From an uncultured Lachnospiraceae bacterium (GTDB taxonomy: Bacteria > Bacillota > Clostridia > Lachnospirales > Lachnospiraceae), in NCBI GenBank assembly GCA_902780405.1, contig CACZFI010000008.1, positions 32,146 to 96,145 of the forward strand: 64,000 nucleotides of DNA, read 5' to 3'. Of the stretch, positions 44,993 to 54,088 are shown one piece after another. Below the pieces are notes generated by a model that did not search any database, was not told the DNA's origin, and saw only the letters and a program-made list of their open reading frames with translations. The number at the start of each line of letters is the position of its first letter. The first letter of the stretch is position 1. The translations under genes and the position numbers were made by a program.

Positions 44993-45976
44993 ATGATCAA
45001 TTTTAAAATCGGAATCATGGGTGCCGGTCACATCGCCGGTACCGTAGCAGATACGATCGGGAAGCTCGACGCCTTCGAGGTCTCCGCTGTTGCATCAAGA
45101 AGTGTTGTAAAGGCCGAGGAGTTCGCCAAGGCACACAACATCGAAACCTATTACGGCTCGTACGAAGCACTGGCAAGCGACCCCGATGTGGAACTCATTT
45201 ACATCGCCACACCGCACGCCTTTCACGCCGAGCAGGCGAAGATGTGCTTAAACGCCGGCAAGCCCGTGCTCGTAGAGAAAGCATTCTCCTATGATGCAAA
45301 GACGACCGAGGAAGTCTTCAAACTCGCCGAGGAGAAGCATCTCTTCTGCGGAGAGGCTATGTGGATCCGCTTTATGCCGATCTACAAGCTGCTTTGCACC
45401 GTGATCCGCGACGGCATGATCGGCCACGTCAATCACATTGCCATGAGCCTCGGTTACGATATCAAGACAAAAGAGCGTATCGGCGAGCCTTCCTTAGCCG
45501 GCGGCGCACTGCTTGACTTGGGCGTCTATCCGATCAATGTGATGTCTATGATCTACGGCATGGCACCGAAGGGCGTCTCCAGTACCTGCGTCAAGCTAAA
45601 CACCGGCATGGACGCTCAGGAGAATCTCCACTTCCATTTCAATCAGGCACAGACCGCCGACGCCTTCGTCACCGTGATGTACGATATGGACAACCGCTGC
45701 TTCATCTACGGAGATGCGGGCATGATCGAAGTCGACAACATCAACAACCCGAAGGAGTTCACCGTATACACAGCGAAGCGCGAGGTAAGACTTTCCGCGA
45801 AGATTCCCGAGACACAGATCTCCGGCTATGAGTACGAGTTCATCGCCGCAAGAGATGCCATCATCACAGGCAAGACCGAGTGTCCCGAGATCACGCATGC
45901 AGAATCCGTCCGCATTATGAAGCTGATGGATTCACTCCGCGAAGCATGGCAGATCAAATTCCCGATGGAAGCATAG
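44993..45976 (+). CDS. Gfo/Idh/MocA-family NAD(P)-dependent oxidoreductase
   Basis: A 327-residue dehydrogenase of sugars or related polyols. GIMGAGHIAG binds the dinucleotide, VLVEKAFSY corresponds to the EKP motif with Pro changed to Ala, and GGALLDLGVYPINVM contains the catalytic Asp/His region with Tyr in place of His, as in many trans-dihydrodiol dehydrogenase-like members. ATG 44993 follows AAGGAAT; an in-frame ATG at 44903 lies before the promoter and is not used. A single-gene unit, ended by the bidirectional terminator at 45985-46021. Substrate unknown. Confidence 0.88.
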   Translation: MINFKIGIMGAGHIAGTVADTIGKLDAFEVSAVASRSVVKAEEFAKAHNIETYYGSYEALASDPDVELIYIATPHAFHAEQAKMCLNAGKPVLVEKAFSYDAKTTEEVFKLAEEKHLFCGEAMWIRFMPIYKLLCTVIRDGMIGHVNHIAMSLGYDIKTKERIGEPSLAGGALLDLGVYPINVMSMIYGMAPKGVSSTCVKLNTGMDAQENLHFHFNQAQTADAFVTVMYDMDNRCFIYGDAGMIEVDNINNPKEFTVYTAKREVRLSAKIPETQISGYEYEFIAARDAIITGKTECPEITHAESVRIMKLMDSLREAWQIKFPMEA

Positions 45977-45984
45977 ACGATACC

Positions 45985-46021
45985 AAAAAGGCGAGCCGGT
46001 TTATAACCGACTCGCCTTTTT
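45985..46021. terminator. Bidirectional terminator between the oxidoreductase gene and aroD
   Basis: A 17-bp stem with one mismatch, flanked by A5 and T5, so it works on both strands for the two convergent genes. Confidence 0.9.
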
Positions 46022-46024
46022 GTT

Positions 46025-46804
46025 TTATCCTTTATATTCCGACATAAAGTCTAACGCCGAAGCAAGCATCTCGATCGGGAGCTGGCCGGGGGCCGAGCCC
46101 TCTCCGACACTTGCAAATGTGATGGCGCTTCCGGTGATCTCACCGGTGATCCTGGTCATGGCGCCGAGTCTGCCCATCGACATGGTGACGATCGGAATCC
46201 TGGCGTATTTTTCATGCATGATGACCGTCGCTTCCATCAGCCGCAGGACATCCTGCTTGGTCTCGGGCATGGCCGCAAGTTTTGCGATATCCGCCCCGAG
46301 TTCCTGCATATGCCGAAGCCGCTCGACGATCTCAAGCGTCGCAGGCGTCGCATCAAAATCATGATTGGACAAAAGCGCTGCGATTCCCGCGTCGTGCGCG
46401 GCACCGATCAGTGACCTGCATCGGTCATCGCCCAGGGACATCTCAATGTCCACAGCATCCGCCAGTTTCGCATCGATGATACGCGATAAGATCGGCGGAA
46501 TTTCAGCCTGCGAGATCTTTCCGCCTTCTTCCCTGCTTCGGAGCGTAAAGAGAAGTCCCTTCTCGGGAAACATCTCGCGCAGCATCTCCATGATGCCCGC
46601 AATTTCGTCCGTATTCTCCGGCTGTTTTAGAAAGTCCGCACGGATCTCCAAAAGATCTATGGTGACTCCACGTAAACAGGCCGACCGTATAAGGTCGGCC
46701 TGTTTCTTCATCTCTTCCGCCGTGGTTCCGGTGAGGGGCACGCATACGCGCGGCCTCTCCTCTCCCACGGTGATATCTTTAATTCTACAGAGTGTTGCAC
46801 TCAT
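46025..46804 (-). CDS. aroD: 3-dehydroquinate dehydratase, type I
   Basis: Third step of the shikimate pathway by Schiff-base chemistry. The 259 residues have LLEIRADFL, the catalytic His in SNHDFDATP, the Schiff-base Lys in ADIAKLAAMP, and SMGRLGAMTRITGEITGSAITF. It follows the YGQAQ-repeat gene without a gap and is the last gene of the ptb-buk operon; no other aro genes are near. Confidence 0.95.
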   Translation of the reverse strand: MSATLCRIKDITVGEERPRVCVPLTGTTAEEMKKQADLIRSACLRGVTIDLLEIRADFLKQPENTDEIAGIMEMLREMFPEKGLLFTLRSREEGGKISQAEIPPILSRIIDAKLADAVDIEMSLGDDRCRSLIGAAHDAGIAALLSNHDFDATPATLEIVERLRHMQELGADIAKLAAMPETKQDVLRLMEATVIMHEKYARIPIVTMSMGRLGAMTRITGEITGSAITFASVGEGSAPGQLPIEMLASALDFMSEYKG

Positions 46805-49192
46805 TTATTTTACCTTAGTAAAGAACTTTGCATCAAAGAGTTTTACGAAATCGTCGGTTGATGCGATGGCCTTGTCATCATAAACATATCCTGTAACTGC
46901 CATAAAGAGTCCGGGTTCAACTTCCATAACTCCGTAGTACATTTTGACAGGCATGTCAAACAATGTGTAGGACTGTACCTGTACAAGCACATCCTTGTCA
47001 CCGGCCTTCAGTGTCACGGGATCTTCCAGCTTCACATCCTTTGCATCGGAAACAGAAGTCATATCTGTCACCATGGTAGGAAGCACCTTATCTGCACTTT
47101 CTTCCGTAGCCAGCTCATACTCTACCATCGTGCCGTTCTTTTCAAGATCTACGAAGTACTCGCATCCGTAAGAAAGCTCAAATCCGTCAGCGGGGTTAAT
47201 CTTATACTCATGGTCCCCCTTCTTAATGGTGTCTTCGACTTCCTTATTACCCTTCTCGGTCGTGCTTTCCTCGGTCGTACCTTCCTCGGTTGTCTTATCC
47301 GGATCAGGATCGGGAAGCTCAATATCTCCGCCGCCGAAAAGTCCGTCCATTCTATCGCTCCAATCCTGCATCTTGGCCTGATTCTCTGATACGAACTGCG
47401 TAAATGCGCTCTCATCCATGGTGGTAAGATCATACTCCTTACCCTGAGGAAGTGAAGTAGCCTTGGTGCTTGCATCTACGGCAACGGTTGCCTCTGCCTC
47501 GATTTCCGGCGCTCCGTCCACAGTCACCTTGATGGAATCCAGGTTCAAAGTAAAGGAAGAGCCTGCATTGACATCGGTTACGCTTCCCGTAAGCTCTGCG
47601 GTTACCTTCGCATCGGGCGCATCGAGTTTGAGGTTGAAGCTGTCACCTGTGAAGCCGCCTTCGATCGTTGCGGCAAAATTCATACCGGGGCCGTAAGTCT
47701 TTACGGTTCCGTTGATGTTGCTTCCATCCATCTTGATCTCATAGGAGAAGCCGATGTTGGTACCTGCTGCGCCGAGAGAGAAGTTACCCTCAGAAACGCC
47801 GTCATACTTGTTGATATAGAAGCCATACTCCATGGAGGATCCCATGATGGTCAGGGAATCATTGGCTGCGATGGAGATTGCCTTGCCGTCCTTCACGAAG
47901 ACATTCAGTGTGAAGTCTCCGTCTACGAGCATCGGCACAATGCTGGAAACCTGCTGGGTCAGCATACTTGCCTGAGAAGCGTCCACGCCGAGCTGCTCAA
48001 GATACTCGGGATTGCTTGTAAGGGTCTCCATGCCCTTGTCTACAGCCTTCTTTAACTCGGCCTCAAGATCCTTCTCTTTGAAGGTTACGGTATATTTCTT
48101 GGCCTTGACGTCCTTGCCGCCGATGGTTACGGACTTCAAGCCTGCGGACTTCACATTCGCCTTCTTCCAAAGCTCGGAAGAAAAGAGTGTATCGTTCATC
48201 GCCTCGGATGTAATGGAAGCGTCACTGAAATAATCCAGGTTCACCTCGGGCATGCCGTACATATTGGCTGCCTTTCCGAGCGGAGAATTCTGAAGCTTGC
48301 GAAGCGCATCCTGATTCGGGATGGAGAAGTATCCGTCGAAGAGCTCCGGTGCCGCAAGATAAGTCTTCGCCTCATCCGCTGCGAACACGAATGAAATAAT
48401 GTCTCCCTGACTTGCAGAAAGTCCGACTTCTCCGGACAACTGCTTTGCAGCATTGTCCTTCGCAACATTCGCATAAACGCCCACGCCTGCCGCATCGGTT
48501 ACGCCGCCTACGCTCTTTAAGGTAACGTTGTACTTGACCGTACCGCCGTCCTTCACGAACTTGTCGTTGATCGCATCCATACCGACGCGCTCATCGAAGG
48601 CAGTCAGTGTCGTCTTGGTGTTCATGGACGCGATGATCGCATCCTCTACGCGCTCTTTATTGGACTTAAAGAGCTTCGGAATAAATAAGATGCCGCATAC
48701 AATCAGTGCGATCGCTGCCACGCAGATTGCGATGATTCCTGCGATCTTGCCGCCGGATTTCTTCTTGGGAGGCATATTCATGCCGCCGTTTCCGCCACCG
48801 AATGCAGGGTTCACACCGGGCTGCATACCACCGTAAGGCTGTCCGTATGCGTTCTGCGCCTGACCGTACACATTCTGTGCCTGACCGTACATATTCTGTC
48901 CCTGGCCATACACCTGACTGCTCATATCCTGCGCCTGACCAAAAGCGTTCTGTGCCTGGCCGTATACCTGGTTGCCCATATCCTGCGCCTGGCCGTACAT
49001 ATTCTGTCCCTGGCCGTATACCTGGCTGCCCATATCCTGTGCCTGGCCGTATACGTTCTGCGCCTGGCCGTACATCTGGCCGGCTGCATCCTGCGCCTGA
49101 CCGAAGCCTGTCGGCTGGCTGTTGTCCTGTCCCGCAAGGCGAAGTCCGCTTGTCGGTGTAGGATCCTGGTTTGGATTCATGTTGTTATCCAT
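46805..49192 (-). CDS. Single-pass membrane protein with YGQAQ-repeat N-terminus
   Basis: The 795-residue protein has three parts. Residues about 25-135 are low-complexity, built of repeats of YGQAQ with D/N-M/V linkers, rich in Gln, Gly, Tyr and Asn. A Lys patch (PPKKKSGGK) and one membrane helix (about 152-174) follow. The remaining ~620 residues are outside the cell by the positive-inside rule, beta-rich, and divided by a Thr/Glu/Pro linker (PDPDPDKTTEEGTTEE) near residue 640. I recognise no characterised family; the repeated Ala/Val-Thr strands recall lipoprotein-like surface domains. It lies 11 nt after buk. The N-terminus resembles prion-like or phase-separating segments. Confidence 0.75.
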   Translation of the reverse strand: MDNNMNPNQDPTPTSGLRLAGQDNSQPTGFGQAQDAAGQMYGQAQNVYGQAQDMGSQVYGQGQNMYGQAQDMGNQVYGQAQNAFGQAQDMSSQVYGQGQNMYGQAQNVYGQAQNAYGQPYGGMQPGVNPAFGGGNGGMNMPPKKKSGGKIAGIIAICVAAIALIVCGILFIPKLFKSNKERVEDAIIASMNTKTTLTAFDERVGMDAINDKFVKDGGTVKYNVTLKSVGGVTDAAGVGVYANVAKDNAAKQLSGEVGLSASQGDIISFVFAADEAKTYLAAPELFDGYFSIPNQDALRKLQNSPLGKAANMYGMPEVNLDYFSDASITSEAMNDTLFSSELWKKANVKSAGLKSVTIGGKDVKAKKYTVTFKEKDLEAELKKAVDKGMETLTSNPEYLEQLGVDASQASMLTQQVSSIVPMLVDGDFTLNVFVKDGKAISIAANDSLTIMGSSMEYGFYINKYDGVSEGNFSLGAAGTNIGFSYEIKMDGSNINGTVKTYGPGMNFAATIEGGFTGDSFNLKLDAPDAKVTAELTGSVTDVNAGSSFTLNLDSIKVTVDGAPEIEAEATVAVDASTKATSLPQGKEYDLTTMDESAFTQFVSENQAKMQDWSDRMDGLFGGGDIELPDPDPDKTTEEGTTEESTTEKGNKEVEDTIKKGDHEYKINPADGFELSYGCEYFVDLEKNGTMVEYELATEESADKVLPTMVTDMTSVSDAKDVKLEDPVTLKAGDKDVLVQVQSYTLFDMPVKMYYGVMEVEPGLFMAVTGYVYDDKAIASTDDFVKLFDAKFFTKVK
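48830..49100 (-). repeat. In-gene tandem repeat coding for YGQAQ units
   Basis: A degenerate tandem repeat with a unit of about 24-48 nt containing TACGGCCAGGCGCAG-like sequence and its variants, about ten YGQ units in all. It is likely to vary in copy number by slippage or recombination. It also creates an open frame on the opposite strand that has no RBS. Confidence 0.8.
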
Positions 49193-49203
49193 GTTTTCAC
49201 CCC

Positions 49204-50274
49204 TTAATAAACCTTTGCTTCTTCCTCTTTGTTCAGCACGCGAAGTGCTCCCTGTGCGAGTGCGAGTAACTCATCCTCACCGGGATAAAGTGTAACATCC
49301 GCGATGAAGCTGACTCTCTTTATAAGCTCGCCTGTTGTATATTTTGAATAAGCGATACCGCCTGTCATGATGATCTGATCTACCTTACCGGAAAGAACCG
49401 CTGCCTGGGCACCGATATCCTTCGCTACCTGATAGATAAATGCATCGAGACAAAGCTTCGCTTTTTCGTCACCCTTATTGAACGCAAGATCCTCTACGTC
49501 TCTCGCATCGTTGGTGCCAAGGTATGCGTTGTAGCCGCCCTTGCCCACAAGCTGCTTTATCATCTCCTGCTCGGTGTACTTGCCGGAGTAGCACAGCTTT
49601 ACGAGTTCACCGTTGGGAACGCCTCCCACTCTCTCGGGAGAAAATGCGCCGTCGCCGTTTAATGCATTAAACACATCCACAACCTTGCCGCCGGTATGCG
49701 CGCCGACAGATACGCCGCCACCCATATGAACAACGATAAGGTTTAAGTCCTCATAACGCTTGCCAACTTCCTTGGCGTAACGCTTTGCCACCGCCTTCTG
49801 ATTCAGGGCATGGAAGATACTGGTTCTCGGAAGCTCCGGATGACCGGAAAGTCTTGCCACGTCCGCAAGCTCGTCTACTACTACGGGATCTACGATATAA
49901 GAAGGAACGCCGATCTCATCCGCGATCTCCTTCGCAAGAAGTCCGCCCAGGTTGGAAGCATGCTCGCCTCTCTTGCACTCAACAAGATCCTTGATAAGCT
50001 CATCCGTGATGGCGTAGGTACCGCCGGGAATCGGCTTTAAGAGTCCGCCGCGTCCCACAACCACGTCAAGGGACTTGATGTCGAAATCCTTGGATGCAAG
50101 GAGGTCCGTGATCATCTTCTTACGGAAATCCTTCTGTGCGACTACATTCTCATAAACTGCAAGCTCCTCGGTGGAGTGACGCAGGGTCTCCTCGAAGAGG
50201 AGGGTTTCATCCTCGAATACACCTAATTTGGTTGAAGTGGATCCGGGATTGATGATGAGTGATTTGTAACCCAT
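49204..50274 (-). CDS. buk: Butyrate kinase
   Basis: Converts butyryl phosphate and ADP to butyrate and ATP, the last step of one butyrate route. The 356 residues have the acetokinase-family phosphate motif [10 protein letters not shown] at the start, [25 protein letters not shown] and [10 protein letters not shown]. Butyrate kinases are about 355 residues against about 400 in acetate kinases, and ptb is directly upstream (22 nt), which fixes the assignment. Confidence 0.95.
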   Translation of the reverse strand: MGYKSLIINPGSTSTKLGVFEDETLLFEETLRHSTEELAVYENVVAQKDFRKKMITDLLASKDFDIKSLDVVVGRGGLLKPIPGGTYAITDELIKDLVECKRGEHASNLGGLLAKEIADEIGVPSYIVDPVVVDELADVARLSGHPELPRTSIFHALNQKAVAKRYAKEVGKRYEDLNLIVVHMGGGVSVGAHTGGKVVDVFNALNGDGAFSPERVGGVPNGELVKLCYSGKYTEQEMIKQLVGKGGYNAYLGTNDARDVEDLAFNKGDEKAKLCLDAFIYQVAKDIGAQAAVLSGKVDQIIMTGGIAYSKYTTGELIKRVSFIADVTLYPGEDELLALAQGALRVLNKEEEAKVY

Positions 50275-50296
50275 GTTGGTTCTCCTTTCGGACAGA

Positions 50297-51205
50297 TTAC
50301 TTCAGTTTCTCTGCAACGATTGCTGCAACAGTGATGGAATTAACCTTGGTCTCAAGATCATCGGAACGTGAGGTAAGGATAACCGGAGCCTTGGTTCCCG
50401 TAAGAACGTTACCGTTCTTCACATGTGCAGTGTGAACAAGTGTCTTATATACAAGGTTGCCGGCATGGATGTCCGGGAAGAGGAGGATATCCGCATCTCC
50501 CACGATCTTTCTGCCTGTAGCACCCTTATGTCTTGCTGCCTCGGGATCGATCGCAAGGTCCATGGAAAGCGGTCCGTCTACGATACAACCTGTGATCTTG
50601 CCTTCCTCGTTCATCTTGGTAAGCTCTGCTGCCTCAACGGTTGCGGGCATCTTGGGGTTCACAACCTCAACTGCCGCAAGCGGAGCCACCTTCGGGCACT
50701 CTACGCCGCAAGCGTGTGCAACTTCAACGGTGTTGTTGATGATACCGACCTTGTCCTCAAGTGTGGGATAAGGGATGAATGCTACATCGGTAAGGAAGAA
50801 CATCTTCTCGTAACCCTCGATCTCGAAGAGGCATACATGGGAGAGGGGCTTGCCGGTACGAAGGCCGACTTCCTTATCAAGAACGCTCTTTAAGAATCCC
50901 TTGGTATCAATGAGACCCTTCATATACATGTCTGCTTTACCGTCGTGTACAAGCTTGACTGCAGTGAGCGCTGCCTCGGTGTGATCCTTCACATCGATGA
51001 TCTCGAACTGATCTACGTCCATGTTGATCTCTGCTGCGATGGAACGGATCTTATCCTCGTCGCCGACTAAGATCGCATCTGCGATCTTGCGCTTCTTCGC
51101 CTCTTCTACAGCGCCTAAAACGGCATCATCCTCTGCTACTGCCACTGCCAGCTTCTTCATGCTGCAGGACTTCACTTGCTCAAGTAAAGCGTCAAAATTG
51201 TTCAT
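50297..51205 (-). CDS. ptb: Phosphate butyryltransferase
   Basis: Exchanges CoA of butyryl-CoA for phosphate. The 302 residues show the phosphotransacetylase family fold ([69 protein letters not shown]). Upstream of buk; the pair forms the Ptb-Buk route to butyrate, as opposed to butyryl-CoA:acetate CoA-transferase. It starts 6 nt after a small Lys-rich gene. Confidence 0.95.
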   Translation of the reverse strand: MNNFDALLEQVKSCSMKKLAVAVAEDDAVLGAVEEAKKRKIADAILVGDEDKIRSIAAEINMDVDQFEIIDVKDHTEAALTAVKLVHDGKADMYMKGLIDTKGFLKSVLDKEVGLRTGKPLSHVCLFEIEGYEKMFFLTDVAFIPYPTLEDKVGIINNTVEVAHACGVECPKVAPLAAVEVVNPKMPATVEAAELTKMNEEGKITGCIVDGPLSMDLAIDPEAARHKGATGRKIVGDADILLFPDIHAGNLVYKTLVHTAHVKNGNVLTGTKAPVILTSRSDDLETKVNSITVAAIVAEKLK

Positions 51206-51211
51206 GTCTTT

Positions 51212-51463
51212 TTATCCTTTCTTCTTTTTAATGGTTCTGATTTTGCCGTCCAGACGACCGTCGATCATATCCAGGACAGACAGCGTCAGGGCCAGGAGCA
51301 CGGCTGTGAGCGCAAGCTTGCGGTCGATGTTCTTCTTTAAGACCTTGTCGGCCTTTTTCGCAGCGCGCGCCAGCTTCTTGATCTCGCGGGAAGGCTTTTC
51401 CTTGATCGCCTTTTTCGGCTCCTTTACTTTCTTCGGTTTTGCGGGTTTCTTGATTCCTGCCAT
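51212..51463 (-). CDS. Small Lys-rich protein with a C-terminal membrane helix
   Basis: An 83-residue protein of unknown function: a very basic N-terminal half (PKKVKEPKKAIKEKPSREIKKL), a hydrophobic helix (about 48-66) and a basic tail (KIRTIKKKKG). ATG 51463 follows GGGGGTG. It is the first gene of the ptb-buk operon. The charge pattern could let it bind nucleic acid or acidic lipid at the membrane; this is only suggested by composition. Confidence 0.65.
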   Translation of the reverse strand: MAGIKKPAKPKKVKEPKKAIKEKPSREIKKLARAAKKADKVLKKNIDRKLALTAVLLALTLSVLDMIDGRLDGKIRTIKKKKG

Positions 51464-51498
51464 CTCTTCACCCCCATCATCCGTGAAACTAACCATGG

Positions 51499-51527
51499 AT
51501 TATAGCATAATTTCTTCCTTATGACAA
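51499..51527 (-). promoter_or_regulatory. Sigma-A promoter of the ptb-buk-aroD operon
   Basis: TTGTCA (51522-51527), 17-nt spacer, TATAAT (51499-51504). It stands back to back with the diguanylate cyclase promoter. Confidence 0.8.
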
Positions 51528-51532
51528 TATAA

Positions 51533-51562
51533 TTGGCATTTACGGGGCTTTGATGCTATAAT
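51533..51562 (+). promoter_or_regulatory. Sigma-A promoter of the diguanylate cyclase gene
   Basis: TTGGCA (51533-51538), 18-nt spacer, TATAAT (51557-51562), about 45 nt before the ATG. Confidence 0.7.
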
Positions 51563-51606
51563 GTGTACATATGACTTACGAATTCCTACAGCGACGGTGA
51601 TTGCCT

Positions 51607-53016
51607 ATGAAAGAGAAATTTAAGAAACTTGTTCATACCATGCGGTTTCATCTGTCATTTATCCTGGCGCTCGGCTTCATCCTGGGGCTCATCACAACCC
51701 TCGGTATGACCCATTATCGCCTGAACAAATCCATGCTGAACAACTACACACGCATGGCGGACGGTGCGACCAATATGGTCATCGCTGCCATCGATACGGA
51801 GAAGATCGACGCCTACATCGATGAAAACTTTTCATCCGAGGAGTACCTCGATGTATTAAGAGTGCTTCACTCTATCAAAGACAATTATCCGGATATCTAC
51901 TATCTCTATGTCTACGATCTGGATATCGAGCAGGATCATGCCGCACGTGTTATCTTTGATCTGGATGAGGAGTTCTCGGAGACGCCGGAGCAGGAAAGCA
52001 TTGACTGGATCGGTGACGTCTACGAATTGGATGAGCCCTTCTACTCCGAGTGGGAAGAACTCTCCAAAAGCAGGGAGCCCATCTACCACACGGTGACCAC
52101 CGAGGACGGTGAGCATCTTTTTTCCTACATCAAGCCTGTCTTTGACAAGGACGGCAACTACTGCTGCAGCGCCTGCGTCGACTTTTCGATGACAGCCTTA
52201 AAGCGCAAGAATCAGGGATTCATCCTGCGTCTTGCCCTCACGCTGATCGGCCTCGATGTATTCCTCTGGTTCCTGTTCATGCATTTCATCAACAGCAAGA
52301 TCTGCAAGCCCATCAACCTGATCGAGGACACCATTGAGAGCTTCAAGTATGATTCGATCTCCGACCGTTTCAACAACGTCTCCGAGATGGAAGCCCTGCA
52401 GCTTCATACCGGTAACGAAGTCGAATCTCTGTACAATTCCTTCATGGCAACCATCAAGGAAAATGTCTTCTACATCGACAACTTCAAGAAGGCGGAGAAC
52501 ACCATCTCCGAAATCCAGGTGACCGCATACAAGGATCAGCTGACCAAGGTCGGCAACTCCAACAAGTACAAGGTCGACATGGACCTTCTCGACAAGCGCA
52601 TCGGGAACGGCACCGCCAGATTTGCGGTCGTACTTGCGGATATCAACAATCTGAAATACATCAACGACACCTACGGCCACGACATCGGCGACCGGTACAT
52701 CATCGGATGCTGCAAGGTCCTCTGCGATGTCTTTAAGCACTCGGCCGTCTATCGGATCGGCGGCGATGAGTTCGTCTGCATCTCGGAGAATGAGGATTAC
52801 GACTCCATCAGCCTTCTGGTCGAGCAGTGTACCGCCATCTTCGAAAGCTACGACGAGAGCCGTGCTACCGCGCCTTACGAGCGCTACTCTATGGCCCTCG
52901 GCTTCGCAGTCTTCAACGATCACTTCATCAACGTGGAAAGCGTGGTGAAGGTTGCGGACGAGCAGATGTACAAGAATAAGGCTGAGCACAAGAAGAAATA
53001 CGGATCGTACCGCTAA
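51607..53016 (+). CDS. Membrane diguanylate cyclase with extracellular sensor domain
   Basis: Makes cyclic di-GMP, which usually lowers motility. The 469-residue protein has a membrane helix (about 14-36), an extracytoplasmic Cache-like domain (about 37-200), a second helix (about 203-225), a HAMP-like linker and coiled coil, and a GGDEF domain (about 310-468). The active-site motif is intact (YRIGGDEFV) and ADINNLKYIND supplies a metal ligand. The RxxD inhibitory site five residues before GGDEF is absent (FKHS there), so product inhibition is not expected. ATG 51607 lies 6 nt after GGTGA; a TTG two codons earlier is possible. Its stop codon lies in the repeat at 53008-53100. Confidence 0.93.
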   Translation: MKEKFKKLVHTMRFHLSFILALGFILGLITTLGMTHYRLNKSMLNNYTRMADGATNMVIAAIDTEKIDAYIDENFSSEEYLDVLRVLHSIKDNYPDIYYLYVYDLDIEQDHAARVIFDLDEEFSETPEQESIDWIGDVYELDEPFYSEWEELSKSREPIYHTVTTEDGEHLFSYIKPVFDKDGNYCCSACVDFSMTALKRKNQGFILRLALTLIGLDVFLWFLFMHFINSKICKPINLIEDTIESFKYDSISDRFNNVSEMEALQLHTGNEVESLYNSFMATIKENVFYIDNFKKAENTISEIQVTAYKDQLTKVGNSNKYKVDMDLLDKRIGNGTARFAVVLADINNLKYINDTYGHDIGDRYIIGCCKVLCDVFKHSAVYRIGGDEFVCISENEDYDSISLLVEQCTAIFESYDESRATAPYERYSMALGFAVFNDHFINVESVVKVADEQMYKNKAEHKKKYGSYR

Positions 53017-53100
53017 GCTCGTGAGAAACCTCGCTAAACGCCGGCGGCTCACGTTGCCCTGGCAACGCAGTCCGCATATTCCGCTCGAGTATATGAAAAC
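53008..53100 (+). repeat. Dispersed intergenic repeat, copy A
   Basis: About 90 bp similar to copies B (56121-56217) and C (58704-58750, inverted). Shared blocks include AAACCTC-x-CTAA-x-C-x-CCGGCGG, GCAGTCCG, and CGCTCGAGTATATGAAAAC. Here the internal CGTTGCC-CT-GGCAACG forms a perfect 7-bp hairpin. The copy begins within the last codons of the diguanylate cyclase gene, whose TAA stop is part of the repeat, and runs into the terminator at 53095-53139. Confidence 0.7.
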
Positions 53101-53139
53101 AGCCGGTTCGAAAGAACCGGCTGTCCGTGTTTTGTTATC
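53095..53139. terminator. Terminator between convergent genes (with repeat copy A)
   Basis: An 11-bp perfect stem (ACAGCCGGTTC with GAACCGGCTGT) and GAAA loop. T-rich sequence lies on both sides, so it can end both the diguanylate cyclase and the surface-protein transcripts. The same hairpin recurs behind the gene at 58052-58666. Confidence 0.85.
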
Positions 53140-53143
53140 AATA

Positions 53144-54088
53144 TTATGCTTTCTTCTTTAACAAGAGCGCTGCGGCTCCGAAGAGGCTTGCAAGGGCCAC
53201 TGCGCCTGCAGCAGCAAGGGGAGCTGTATCTCCGGTAGGCGCGGAGCTATCCTTTTCCTCTGTGGTTGCTGCTGTTTTAACCTCTGCCTTCTTGGAAGCT
53301 TCAAACACTGCCTTGTAGGTTGCAGGTCCTGTTACAGCAACGGGATCTGCATCCCATCCCTTGAAGGTGTAGGTGTACTCATCAGTTGCAGCCTTTGTGG
53401 GATCTGCGTGTGTGGGAACCTCACCATAGGCAACCTTGGTTATATCAAGTTCATTGCCTTCGTCATCCTGCCAGGTGATAGGATACTCGCGAAGCTTCTT
53501 GCTGTATGTTGCATTGTAAACAAGATCCTGTGTTAACGTTGCAGCAATCGGCGCATCCCATCCCGCAAATGTATAGTCATACTGCGCATCAGAAACCTTA
53601 GAAGGTGTTGCCCCACCATATACAGGTGTTGCAGCTCCACGATCAGCATATGATGTCTGAAGCACGGTACCCTCACTCTTGTATGTAACGGAATGATCAT
53701 AGGGAATGGCTTTAAATACAAATTTCGTTGCATGTCCGGTTCCATCCACTTGCTGTACACTCCAAGCCTTGATGCCTTCCTTGCTCTTTACAACATGCTG
53801 TGCTTCTCCTGTTGAGTTATCGTATTCGGAGGTGCAAGACAGATCCGTGTATTCGTTTCCATCTTTATCGTAATATTCTACAGAGAATCCATAGGTCAAT
53901 CCATAGGTGGCTCTACCCGGATCTTCCACAACTGTACCCGGAATAACCTCTTCATCAACATTGAAACTGTCCCAATCCCGCGCTTCTACGATTGGCGTCA
54001 AGAACGCCGGAATACAAAGCATTGATAAAGCCATTGCAAAAACCAAAAACTTCTTTTTTCTCTTTTGAATCAACTTTTTTTCTTTCAT
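53144..54088 (-). CDS. Secreted, putatively sortase-anchored protein with InlB-B-like repeats
   Basis: The 314 residues begin with a basic N-terminus and signal peptide (about 1-36, ending TPIVEA). Two repeats of the Listeria-Bacteroides/InlB-B type follow (YTFAGWDAPIAATLTQDLVYNATY and YTYTFKGWDADPVAVTGPATYKAVF in part). The C-terminus has a sortase-like signal APTGD (about residue 283), a hydrophobic helix and KKKA. The motif departs from LPxTG, resembling the xPTGD form of some clostridial proteins. It shares an operon with a GT2 and a polytopic membrane protein and could be their acceptor; this is inference. Confidence 0.8.
   Translation of the reverse strand: MKEKKLIQKRKKKFLVFAMALSMLCIPAFLTPIVEARDWDSFNVDEEVIPGTVVEDPGRATYGLTYGFSVEYYDKDGNEYTDLSCTSEYDNSTGEAQHVVKSKEGIKAWSVQQVDGTGHATKFVFKAIPYDHSVTYKSEGTVLQTSYADRGAATPVYGGATPSKVSDAQYDYTFAGWDAPIAATLTQDLVYNATYSKKLREYPITWQDDEGNELDITKVAYGEVPTHADPTKAATDEYTYTFKGWDADPVAVTGPATYKAVFEASKKAEVKTAATTEEKDSSAPTGDTAPLAAAGAVALASLFGAAALLLKKKA

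Noticed and set aside
48830..49100. CRISPR-like array
   Set aside because: The repeated units are in frame, encode a periodic peptide, and have no uniform repeats and unique spacers.
48802..49161. Plus-strand open frame opposite the YGQAQ repeat
   Set aside because: It is created by the repeat in the real minus-strand gene, is rich in Pro/Arg/Ser without a fold pattern, and has no RBS.
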